Assembly: GCA_029990175.1 (NCBI GenBank)
Contig: JARKIP010000003.1
Location: 682,001-746,000, forward strand
DNA from: Petunia secreta
Lineage: Eukaryota; Streptophyta; Magnoliopsida; Solanales; Solanaceae
Length of the DNA stretch: 64,000 nt
Reading direction: 5' to 3'
Below the pieces are notes generated by a model, which saw only the letters and a program-made list of their open reading frames with translations, was not told the origin of the DNA and ran no database searches. Of this stretch, positions 46,228 to 56,217 are shown piece after piece (the stretch's first letter is position 1; every line of letters begins with the position of its first letter). Both the position numbers and the translations under genes were made by a program.

Positions 46228-47050
46228 ATTTATTGTTATTTATTGAATATAATAATTTATTTATGAACATTTGATATCTACTACTTGTCAATTTACTAAT
46301 TGTGTATGTTCACTTCCTATTTACCTATGTTCACTCTGTCTTATTGTTTAATATACCTAAAACTATTGATAATAGACTGTTGATGGTAGCAATTGGTATT
46401 TTTGGCGAAGTATGCGTAGTTTACAATCGATTATACTTTGTTTGACAATAGACTTTAGCTAGGTTTATTGATCTCTATAGTTGGCAAATTTGTGTAGACT
46501 CAACAACTTATAAGATAGTGAATAAACTACTATCCATGGTCAATAGACTGTTGATGGGCTAGCAATTGGTATATTTTGGCCATGTGTAGTTTATGTTCGA
46601 TCACATTTTGGTTGACAATAAATATTAAGTAGCTTTATTGATCTCTGTAGTAGGCAAATTTATTTGGACGCAACAAATTATAAGATAGTGTATAAACTAC
46701 TATACATGGTCAATAATATATAAGTTTGTATTTTTACTATTATGGAATATTTTGTTCAGGTTAGCTATTCGATCGTACACCAAAATTGCATAGACTAAAG
46801 ACAGAACAATAACTCAAAACAATGATAACTTTTGTTTCGTATATTAATAGACGTAAATCTTATTGAGTAAGTTTAGTGGATGTGATTGGTAGATAATAGG
46901 TAACGTGTGAGAGTAATGAATGGATGCTCTGCCCTAAGCTTCGAAAGACGCGACAGATACAATGGAGGAACTAAAAAGTCTTGCCGGGAACAGTGAATAA
47001 TCACGAAGTTTCAACCCTCCCCCTAACCCCCTATCCCTTCACCTTCTACA
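46228..47050. other. AT-rich spacer with a 171-bp tandem duplication
   Basis: No coding frame. AATAGACTGTTGATGG starts two diverged units at 46371 and 46542, each running through TTTATTGATCTCT and TATAAGATAGTG to ATGGTCAATA. It lies between the transposase stop and the promoter of the 58-aa ORF. Confidence 0.65.
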
Positions 47051-47052
47051 GC

Positions 47053-47060
47053 TATAAATT
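47053..47060 (+). promoter_or_regulatory. TATA box upstream of the 58-aa ORF
   Basis: GCTATAAATTGG lies 84 bases before the ATG at 47137. Spacing fits a plant promoter with a start site near 47085 and a leader of about 50 bases. Confidence 0.5.
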
Positions 47061-47136
47061 GGACAATTATTTGTCCATTTTAACATACACATCCAACTAC
47101 AAATCTCAAACTTTGTCAAGATCTTGCTGCAAAAAA

Positions 47137-47313
47137 ATGGCATTCCCTAGCCCAACAACGCAAGATGCCCTGTTGATCCGTCAAGCCTTGGACACCTTAA
47201 TCCGACAGATTCATGAGGATAGAATGCGCCAGGAGATGAACATCCGGCGCATTGCACGCATAATGTGCTGCCGCGTCGGCTTTCACCACCCTCGCCCTCC
47301 CAATTCTCCTTAA
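47137..47313 (+). CDS. 58-aa basic ORF, MULE cargo candidate
   Basis: ATG to TAA, 58 codons, in the good context AAAAAAATGGC. The product starts MAFPSPTTQDALLIRQALDT, continues with an Arg/Ile-rich amphipathic helix (RQIHEDRMRQEMNIRRIARI), has CC and ends in a Pro/His tail. I do not recognise a family. It has no stops despite decayed neighbours and has a TATA box 84 bases upstream. It sits between the MULE transposase and the GRF gene on the same strand. It shares the opening MA-x-PS and a helical body with the 87-aa ORF at 49836-50099, but the similarity is weak. It could be a cargo gene of the transposon or a chance ORF. Confidence 0.45.
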   Translation: MAFPSPTTQDALLIRQALDTLIRQIHEDRMRQEMNIRRIARIMCCRVGFHHPRPPNSP

Positions 47314-48979
47314 TTTATGTTTAGTGTTTATTTATTTATATCTTTTGTTATTTTTCTTTTGTTTAAAGAGCTTTCTGACTAAAGAAAGTTCTTTTTGTAA
47401 TTATTGAAAATATCTATTAATGGAATGGGGGGTATTTTGCTAGTTAATTTGGTGTTTTACTGTTTCTGGTTGTTTCTGTTTCAGCGTTTGTTTAAGTTTC
47501 ACCTGGGAAGACGACTAGATCTTTAAATATAATAATAGACGGATCTAGTTGATAAATAACTGCTGATAGACACGAATATAGACACGATTAATACTAGCCC
47601 AACTGAGAAATTTTCAATTTAAACGAATAATAGACCGGTTTAAGTGTATACTAAACGAAACTACTAAACATTAAGACGCGGCAGGAGAGATTTATATTTT
47701 AGATATGATGAAGTATATAATAAACCAATTGAAGTTACTAAGCAACTAACACTATGACAAGAGAAGAGTTTAATTAACAATAAAATGAAAATCCAAATCA
47801 GTGTGGAATTAATGATTGGTTAACAATTATCTGGATTGTAGCTTGTTGACAATTATATGTATAAATAATTTCATCGTTTATAATGATTAAGGATTAAATT
47901 AAAGGTCTTCATTAATGTGGAATTAACCTGTGGTTGACAATCAACTATATATGGTCTACACTTACCACTGCTAAACTTGAATTAATTTGACGGACAAAGT
48001 TTTTTTGTAATGAAATAATAATAATATATCCAACAATGATTTGAATTAGAATAGATAAATTATGAATGACCACGTGTCCATGTCAATTCATCAGGATTGT
48101 GCATAGTTGACAATCTTCTTTATGAAAGTTTATCATCGATTACAAAGAATAAGGATTAAATTGAACGATATGATGATATTTTGTTATACCACAACTTTAT
48201 CATTTGTGTAGGTTAATTAATGAACGTAATCCAATGCTAGGTATCATCATTAAAGATTTAGGGTATGTTAATCCATATAACTAAATCAAAGCATTTCCTG
48301 CTTCTCACATAATGATCTTCTTCCAAGCTAAGACAAATAGGTCTTGCTTTGTCAGAACCTTAACACTAGTAGTCATTATAACATATATGTCATGTAATGT
48401 TAGTCCTTAGCAATTGCTGACAAATAGGATGGTAGATAATGCAACAACATTGTCGTGTGAGGGGTTTCGTAGTTCTTAGACCAAAAGTAACCCCTTAAAA
48501 GTTTTAAATATAGGTTTTTTTATATTATTTTAACCATAAACCATATGAGTTTATTGTCAACTCATGAAAGTTGATAATAGAAAACAGTGTAATTTTCGAT
48601 AGTCGATAATATACCAAATAAGCAAAAGTCATCTACAAATACCCTAGAGCCCGGAGACCAAGCCCCAAGCGCGTGGACCCTAAATCCTAAACCCCAAAAT
48701 CCAAACCCTAAATACCAAACGCGCGCGTGATAACATCCTGGACGGTATCGTTTCAACGCACAGCTGTGCAGTAAGTCTACTATAGACCAGACAGATGTTG
48801 ATTAGCATCTTCTAATTTGTTTTGTCTCAAGGTGATTTTATTTTTTATTTTTTCTTTTTCTAATGTTAACTTTTTAAATTTTGTGTGCAACGGTAATATA
48901 TTATCTTTTACATATAAACTGACGACCAAATTATATTTTTCTCTCATCCGTCTATCATCGACTACGATAATAAACAAAA
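47314..48979. other. AT-rich spacer between the 58-aa ORF and the GRF gene
   Basis: No coding frame supported. It has scattered imperfect repeats (phrases like GTTGACAAT and AAGGATTAAATT near 47820-48160). Around 48640-48735 there is a GC-richer island with CCCTAAATCC and the telo-box-like AAACCCTAAA at 48713-48722. That island lies in the presumed upstream region of the GRF gene. Confidence 0.5.
48912..48918 (+). promoter_or_regulatory. Possible TATA box of the GRF gene
   Basis: ACATATAAACTG lies about 66 bases before the presumed start codon at 48980. Supported only by sequence and by the similar arrangement at the two small ORFs. Confidence 0.35.
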
Positions 48980-49539
48980 ATATCCAAGGCCTCGCAATCT
49001 GCATCATCTTCTTCGGTGGAACCTGATATATGTCATTGTGGTCAAAACGGGAAGCTCAAAATATCAAGGACTCAAACAAATCCTGGTCGCAGATTTTGGG
49101 GTTGTAGTACATCAAAGGTAGGTAATTATTTACGTCTAATAAAATTTACAATTAATACTCGACCAACGATGCTAATTTCTGTCCTGATTAGGACAATGGT
49201 GGATGTGATTACTTTAGGTGGCATGATGGTCCGCTTGCTCAAGAAACAAGAGAAATACTGTCCCAATTAGTCTCCAGGGCAGAAGGAGCGGCAAGATTTG
49301 ACTTCGCTCAAAAGATCCATGAATATGAAGAACAAGTAAAGCTTCTGAGATTGCTGCTTCTGGAGGCTGAACAACAGAGGGATTTCCTTAAAACCCCACT
49401 CAGGGAAGTTCAAATGGCGAAGGAACGAATCCAAGTGCAGTTGAAAGAGGTTGAGAGGCAGAGGGATCGATTTAAGAAGTTGGCGCATAGGCTTCTTATC
49501 GGAGCATTATATTTCTTAGTCTGTAAATGGTGGGTCTAA
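48980..49539 (+). pseudogene. GRF-type zinc-finger protein with C-terminal hydrophobic anchor, start codon lost
   Basis: Two exons. Exon 1 (48980-49117) encodes a Ser-rich lead and the finger start ICHCGQNGKLKISRTQTNPG then RRFWGC. A 74-nt intron (49118-49191, GTAGGT...ATTAG) separates it from exon 2, which completes the finger with GGCDYFRWHDG, then a long Glu/Gln-rich coiled coil (EYEEQVKLLRLLLLEAEQQR, REVQMAKERIQVQLKEVERQ) and a C-terminal hydrophobic segment LLIGALYFLVCKWWV before TAA. This is the usual plan of plant GRF-finger proteins: nucleic-acid-binding finger, coiled coil, tail anchor. The frame has no internal stop, but no ATG precedes the finger; the codon ATA at 48980-48982 stands where an ATG would be expected. 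Downstream GTG at 49016 is the only other near-start. GRF fingers are often carried by plant MULEs. Confidence 0.75.
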
Positions 49540-49835
49540 TTAATTTTGTTAATGTGATAACAATTTAATTGTCTTGCTGTTTGATTGATCACTGTGAACT
49601 ATGCGCACTTTTTTTGTTTGTTAAATTTATATAATAAACCATTCCTGGTAGACAATCAAAATTACAGGTGGAACAATAAAATCAAACTTGAAATATGGAG
49701 ATTTCATATTTTATAGACCTGCACTGGTGGCGAATCAAAAAACACAGTTGAAACTAAGATAAACAATACAATGATTCAGTACTGAAGGTTAAACATAAAA
49801 ATGAACAACATTACTCTCTCAGATAACACAGACAA
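49540..49835. other. Convergent intergenic stretch
   Basis: About 300 bp between the 3' ends of the GRF gene (+) and the 87-aa ORF (-). AT-rich with runs suitable for polyadenylation in both directions (AATAAA near 49673). No ORF. Confidence 0.5.
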
Positions 49836-50099
49836 CTAGTTTGGTGGATTGGCACCGTCCATGACATTTGTTGCATTTGATGGAGATGCGTCTTCCTCTA
49901 TGATGTTTGCCTCACCATGTGGTGGTACACCAAGTGCATCAAGTCTATGGTTGATGGCTTTGAATTGATTTAACCTGTCATTAGTGTCTCCCCACATGAT
50001 AACATTATACCTCTTCATTTGCTGCCTAATATAAGCAACCTCGCTTTGCAAAAACGATTTTGTTTGTTTAACTTCATGCGAGTTTGATGGTCTTGCCAT
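49836..50099 (-). CDS. 87-aa ORF, MULE cargo candidate
   Basis: ATG at 50099 to stop, 87 codons, in the good context CAAAATGGC. The product begins MARPSNSHEVKQTKSFLQSE, has a predicted helical middle (AYIRQQMKRYNVIMWGDTND), RLNQFKAINHRLDALGV, then an acidic Asn/Pro-rich tail ending GANPPN. No family recognised. A TATA-like box lies about 80 bases upstream on the same strand (50176-50183). The frame is intact, unlike the DUF1985 gene upstream of it on the same strand. A short coiled-coil protein is likely; function unknown. Confidence 0.5.
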   Translation of the reverse strand: MARPSNSHEVKQTKSFLQSEVAYIRQQMKRYNVIMWGDTNDRLNQFKAINHRLDALGVPPHGEANIIEEDASPSNATNVMDGANPPN

Positions 50100-50175
50100 T
50101 TTGGTGGACTATTTAGTTTGAGTGCAGATGTTTCGAATTAGAAATGGAATGGGAGAGGCAAACATATTTGAGGGG

Positions 50176-50183
50176 TTTATATA
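50176..50183 (-). promoter_or_regulatory. TATA box of the 87-aa ORF
   Basis: Minus-strand CTCTATATAAACCCC, roughly 80 bases before the ATG at 50099. Strong match to a plant TATA box. Confidence 0.55.
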
Positions 50184-50704
50184 GAGATGGCCATGAAGAG
50201 TTGCAACCCTAGTGAGAGCGACCACTTAAATTACACCAGTTAGAATCTGGCACATGCTTCTATTATCTACCGCACAATCTATTAATAAACGCCCTTTTTT
50301 GTTATATTTGTTTATAAAATTGTCTTGTCTTCATCTACGCACATTTGTTCTATGCTCGAATAGTGTCCAACTCAGCCACTAGGTGGGTCTTTCGATGATA
50401 GACCTACAATAATGAACAATCAACTTGAGTGGCTCGCCAGAATTTTTAAATTATTTAGGGATCCACGACGATTGCTTGCATTTTAAACACTAGCAAAATG
50501 AATTGAGCTATCATTCTTGATAAGCAAAACATATAACACGTTACCATAATGGATTGTCAACAATAATGGTTGCTAAACGAAATATCACACACATTAGCAA
50601 AATGGATGGTCAACCCTTAATATTCAAACAACAAAAAAAAACAGACAAGACTTAAAATATAAGTGTTAACTATAGTTTTATCAAAACATACAACTACTGA
50701 CATA
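50184..50704. other. Spacer between the 87-aa ORF promoter and the DUF1985 3' end
   Basis: AT-rich, about 520 bp. No coding frame on the minus strand. The + strand frame beginning at 50663 is the antisense of the DUF1985 gene. Confidence 0.5.
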
Positions 50705-53563
50705 TCAATCTTTGTACTCATCACTGTCAATAAATTCTTTGCTCAAACTCTTCAAGACACCCGCAATTTTAGAGTTGGGGTCTTCAATATCTTCTACAAC
50801 CCCTCCATTCAAGTTATCTTCCAATGCAGCATAGGATGGATCCTCCACTTCATAAAACACTTCCTCAGCATCCTTACCATTTTCCATCATCACTTCACTA
50901 TCATTCACAGTGACTTCCTCTCCAACATTGACATTGGCGGCATCAACTTCACCATCAACTGCATTTGGATTGTCATTTCACCATCAACTTCACCATCGAT
51001 TGCATTTGGATTGTCATTTTCAGCATCAACTTCACCATCAACTGCATTGGCATCGGCATTTGCATTAGCAATGACACTGGTTGCACTGACACTGGCATCC
51101 ACTTTAGCATCAACTGCAGCACCCACTTCATCAAATCTACGCTTCTTTCTAAGAATTGATGTGGTATTTGCATTGGTACCACAATCCATTGCCTTCCTTT
51201 TCTTGTGCCTCATCAACTACGTAGACGGACGGTACAAGCATTTGCAAACTGACCTCTTCCGTTGTTCCGCTACCATCTTAGCAACATTAGCCAATTTGGC
51301 CTCCACTACTTCCAGCTTAGTGAGCACATCACGCAAAGAAGTACCTGCAGATCTGACACCACCACTTGAAGGACCTGCGCCTTCACCAACAATTCCTGTA
51401 CAAGCTCCACCAATATCTACATCACCTCTTGCATCTTCTTCTCCATCTACGTCAATATCATCTTCATCAGCAGGATTCAGACCATATTTCTTGATGGCTG
51501 TGGCCCCCTCCAATTCAGCCCTCAGGGCATCCACTGACGCATCCTCAACTTCATTTTTATAGGGCACATATAAATCCTCCCACCCCGAACTCACCTCTTG
51601 AACATTAGGCAATAAGTAAGGGCGCATGATCAGGATAAAAGTCGAGCAAATTAATACTTTTTGTTACAAATTTAAAAGATATTTAATGACATGAAAATAG
51701 CGCAACGTTACCTTAATTTTATCTTCACCTCCCGAGAATGGATCGAAGGATTTAGGCACCATTTTTCTGTACCATTTGAGCATCCTAGGGTATGGCATAG
51801 GAGACTGATCTGTCAGTGCAGATCTCCTTCCAATGACAGGAAATGCTTCATTGACCCAAGCCTAAGATAAAAAAATAAATCGAAGTACGAAAAAAATGAA
51901 GACTTACTAATCAACTAACCATTGGTTTATTGTAGACTTACCAAAAATGCCCAGGGGAAGCCAAAAAGAGCATATCCAGGTGCTTTTCCCATGTCAAGCT
52001 TGGGCTTCAAATTTTCAATTGTCAACTCGAAGCAAAACCTGCCCCATGGATACTTGGAGAAGAACTCCAGATCATCAACCATACAAATCCATTCCTTCTC
52101 AACTGACTTTAAAGAATCCTTTGCCATCAATATCGTGTGGAGAAACCACAAAAGACACAATTTCAACTGATCCTTCTTGTTAAATCTACTAGTTTTCAAC
52201 AACCTCCAAATCCTCGACGATGTCACTTTAGCTATTCCATCACCAATGTAATTATAAGTTAGTTCTTCATAAAATTCCTGACCTTTCCTCACAACCTTTT
52301 TCTTTTCTTTATCGCTGGATAATACCCCACACCCCAACCCAGTCATAAGAGCAAACTCCATAAGCCCAAAACAAGCTGGCTTCTCATCAACCAAGAACAA
52401 TATCTCACGATGCTTTCTGTCCTTTATTCTACACAAAAGTAGGGAGTGGACCATCGGTCCATTGAAACTCAAAAATCAGGACAATCTAAGCAACTGCCCA
52501 AACACAGACTCCTTAAATTTCTTTTCTAGTTTCAACCTTTTCAACAACTTGTTGAATTCATAAAACTTTTTTGTGCTAGATCGAATTGATATCTTAGAAG
52601 GAAAAGAAGCAACTTCATCAAGCCACGTTTTAAGTCGATACCTTCGAACATTGATTTCCTTGATGCATTGGGCCACTGATAAACGGTCCGATTCACACTC
52701 AGGCTCCTGGCTTCATCCCCTTCTTGATCAACTTCTTCATCACTTTCTTCTTCTACTTCTTCACCTTCTTCTTCAGTTTCTTCTCCACCTTCTTCTTCTT
52801 CTTCACCTTCTTCTTCTTCTTCTTCTTCTTCTTCTTCTTTCCACTTTCTTCTTCACCTTCTTCTTCTTCTTCTTCTTCTTCTTCTTCACCACTTTCATCT
52901 TCTCCTGATTCATCTCCATTTCCTTCCTCACGAGCAGAATCATTTTTTCCATCATCATCACCACCTTCATCCCTATTTTCCTTACGTTTCCCTGGTTAGG
53001 AACGTTCACCCACTTGAAAATTGTCAATGTCAGCCAAAATATCTTAAAGTTTGGGGTTCGACTCGGGCCTCTAAAACCACAAAATCTTTTGCAGAGTGAT
53101 TGTCATCTGCAGCTACATTTTTATCGCTTTCAGGAACTTCACTTTCAGGAAGTTCACCTTCAGCCACTTTACCGCTTGTAGACTGATTCTCATCTGCTCC
53201 TGCATTTTTAACACTCTCAGGACCTCCACCACTTGTGGATTGATTTTCCTCTGCTTCTGGATGTTTATCAAGTTCAACACCTTCAGTTTCATCTCCTCCA
53301 CCACATGGAGGTCGATTGTCATCTTCTGCTGAATGTTTATCAATCTCAACAGTATCAGTTTCATCTCCTCCACCATTTGGAGGTCGATTGTCACTCTCTG
53401 GTGAATGTTTATCAATCTCAGCGGCATCAGTTTCAGGAACTATAACGATTTCATTGTCATCTTGTCGAGCAATCTTCTTCTTTGCCTGTTGTGCTTTTAA
53501 TTTTATTCTTAAGCTATTTCTAGCCCTTGGATGCCTTATATTGAGAAACTTCGGTATCGCCAT
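50705..53563 (-). pseudogene. DUF1985 protein gene (MULE cargo), spliced, broken
   Basis: Start chosen at the ATG at 53563 (MAIPKFLNIRHPRARNSLRI, basic). An acidic repeat region follows with recurring GGGDETD(T/G)VE(I/L)DKH phrases, then a Glu-run coded by a GAA microsatellite (about 52740-52900). The DUF1985 domain (52676-51942) has KFYEFNKLLKRLKLEKKFKE, FNGPMVHSLLLCRIKDRKHR, CFGLMEFALMTGLGCG and PWGRFCFELTIENLKPKLD. An 80-nt intron (51941-51862, GTAAGT...CTTAG) joins in frame to AWVNEAFPVIGRRSA, and a second donor follows at 51711. The 3' part is acidic with tandem NDNPNA(I/V)DGEVD(A/G)E units and ends at 50705. A TGA at 52478-52476 and a one-base deletion near 50975 break it. DUF1985 in plant MULEs usually precedes a Ulp1-type protease domain; none is present here. 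Confidence 0.78.
52740..52905. repeat. TTC/GAA microsatellite
   Basis: Long runs of CTT/TTC on the + strand interrupted by ACC. Read on the minus strand it codes poly-Glu within the DUF1985 gene, and frame slippage here makes the exact reading uncertain. Confidence 0.9.
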
Positions 53564-53631
53564 TACTTTATCTACACACACAACCAGACAAATCAATGTC
53601 TAAATAAACCCATTTCATCTAAAAAAAAATA

Positions 53632-53636
53632 TCGTG
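53632..53636. repeat. Target-site duplication TCGTG (left)
   Basis: Repeated at 63119-63123 directly after the right LTR terminus TTCAACA. Confidence 0.9.
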
Positions 53637-53858
53637 TGTTGATACCTAATTTTGTCCCGAATTTTAATTAAATGTATAATTATTTTAAATTAAGTTCAAA
53701 TTTTGAAAATTGCAAGTAAATAGCTAATTTTTAAAGAGAAATGGCCAAAATCGCAAGACATCCCTTTATTTGCGGCTTACTACGTAATTCTTTGTTAAAA
53801 TTAATTGAAAGCTATAAGGGTTATTAGACCTAAACTCAGTCTATTCGTGCAAATACCT

Positions 53859-53862
<4 letters not shown>

Positions 53863-53935
<73 letters not shown>
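53863..53935. repeat. (AT)n microsatellite in the left LTR
   Basis: About 36 AT units where the right LTR has only ACATATATATATACACC (60799-60815). The expansion lies in what looks like the TATA region of the LTR. Confidence 0.92.
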
Positions 53936-53944
<9 letters not shown>

Positions 53945-55242
53945 CATATCCACAAAACCCTAGCCTCTTACCCTCACTATTCATCATCTTCCTCACTAAA
54001 AAAAACCCTCCTCTCATTTACATTACAACACAAAATAAGATCCATTTACACCCCCACCCCTCTCATCTTCATCAATCACCCACATACACCATTACTAAAC
54101 CAGATCTACAACACACACCACACCACAAACACACGGTTGAATACTAGCAATAATGAGAAATATCCACACCCTTTCCCACCACCAGTGGAAAAAAGCAACG
54201 CCCCACACTCATAACACCCCTACCCCACTTTTTCTCTCCAATCCGGCAACACGCAAAACAGATCGGAACAAGGGGATTTTTGGAAGGGAGTCTCGATTGA
54301 AATCATTATTATCTAAAAGGGAGAGGCGGAGACTACAACCACCGAGTATAGTGTCACAGCAGTAGCAGCGGAGAAACCCTCGCCTGAATTCCATCGCCAC
54401 CACCGGAAAAAACAGAGCAGTGGTTTAATGCCACCACCGCCATCATTATTTGCTATGCTCTTTCCGGTTCTCTATGATTGTTTATTGTTAGCTGAAAACT
54501 GAAATAGACAGGGGACGGAGTCGAAGCGACGCCGTGCGCTACTCGCCGGAAAAAGCCACCGGTGGTCGCTCCGCCTCTCGCTCGAGGGTTGCTCTGTTTT
54601 GCTGTTAGACTCGACCTCTAGTGGATAATTTTCTGGCTGATATATATATTATTGTTGGTTTTGCCTAGAAATCGGCATTCCGTCATTGATTCCTATTTGT
54701 CTATGTTGATTAATTCTTTACTGGTCCATTGATTTTCCTTTGTGAGAATTTGTAAATACTAACTATTATTTTTATAGTGGGCTCGTTACTTTGCACTGAT
54801 TGCTGTTCCTGAGATTATTTGGCCAATTTTTTCTGATACCCTAAACATTGACGGTGGACTAGACTTCATTGAATTGGATAATTTTGATTGTTGATCTCTC
54901 TAATTTCATTATCGTTTGATTACTTCTGCTGGTTTCTGTTGATAGGAGCGATACTGCACTTCACTGAAAGCCTATGGAAATAATTTATTTGAGGCTAAGG
55001 ACTGATTTCGAACGGATACTACATTTGAACAGTCCCGTCCCCGTGTCCCTAAAACAAATAGGCGAAGATGAATGTATGAATATAATGCAAAGAAAGTCGT
55101 GAATAGAGTGGTGGGTTTGGTACTTGGCATGGCAACCGGCCTGGGCTACGCGTTTGCAGCCGTACCAACATCCCGAGCCTCTACTCGACATGCCATACAA
55201 ACCTGAGCCTAAATTTTACAAAATAAAATCCCATTACTATTA

Positions 55243-55258
55243 TTATTATTCTTATCAC

Positions 55259-55330
<72 letters not shown>
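55243..55330. repeat. (ATT)n microsatellite in the left LTR
   Basis: Roughly 28 ATT/TTA units. The right LTR has a shorter, interrupted tract at 62104-62172. Confidence 0.9.
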
Positions 55331-55331
<1 letters not shown>

Positions 55332-56199
55332 TTTATCATTATTATTATTAGTTTATTAATTTATTACTTTATTATTATTATTATTATTTTATTTTCATTA
55401 GTTACTACACTTTATTATCGTACTAATCTAATTTTATTTTCATATTTTTTGCGAGGTACATTTTGGCACGAACACCTTGGGGTCGAGTTTGGCTAACTCA
55501 CAAATGGGATAGTCCATCGCATTGGAGTCATTTGGGATTAAATTCGAGCTCAAGCATTCAAGAAATAAGACTTTAAAAAATTTTAAAAATTCAAGGCTCC
55601 CGCGAGTTGATCAATTTCCCAGGTTCTATCTTTAACTTTGTCTTCCTTTCCTTAGGGAAATTTATGTAAATAAATGTGTAAAATATTTTATTTATCAATA
55701 ATATTTGATTGTTTGTATAGTGCTTTACTTTATGTTAATTACCCTTAATTTTGAAGTCGTTATTTAATTTATTGTAAATTGGGGTCATCTTAACAAATGC
55801 GTGCAAGTTAAAAAAAAATTGCAAATAAGCTTTTATTCGATTAATTGTTATTATTATTATTATTATAATAATTATTATTATTACTACTATTATTTATTAC
55901 CATTTTTAAATAATTCTTTTGCAAGAAAAGCGCACTTGTAAATATTTGGAAACCTGTCGAATTAACCGTTTTTAACGGAATTTTGAAAGTGCCTTAAAAA
56001 CCTTCTTTCAAAATTAACAAAACCTCTTACTTAGAATCTCTGAAAGACTGCATTTTCTAAAATGGAGTTTTTGCACGCATTTGTTTATTTGGTTCCCTGT
56101 TTTCCTTAAATTGAGCGGCGACTCCAAAAGAGTTAGTCCATTCAGTTGATATTCCTAAATTTAGCCTTTCGGGGTTATTTTTTTGGGGGTTCAACAGTA

Positions 56200-56217
56200 T
56201 GGCGACTCTGCTTGGAG
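56200..56217 (+). other. Primer-binding site of the non-autonomous element
   Basis: TGGCGACTCTGCTTGGAG begins three bases after the left LTR end. It shares TGGCGACTC and GCTTGG with the Ogre primer-binding site, so the same or a related tRNA is likely. Confidence 0.72.

Larger units (their letters stand above)
53637..56196 (+). repeat. Left LTR of the non-autonomous element
   Basis: 2560 bp. Compared with the right LTR it has several percent substitutions by eye and large microsatellite differences: an (AT)n tract at about 53863-53935 and an ATT tract at 55243-55330. Confidence 0.9.

Noticed and set aside
48640..48735. Interstitial telomere sequence
   Set aside because: Only one AAACCCTAAA and a few degenerate relatives are present, so this is better viewed as a telo-box-like promoter motif than telomeric DNA.
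50663..51562. 299-codon + strand frame
   Set aside because: It is the antisense of the acidic repeats of the DUF1985 gene (Ser/Thr/Ala-rich shadow) with no domain of its own.
55124..55351. Tyr-rich coding frame
   Set aside because: It is translation of the ATT microsatellite in the left LTR.
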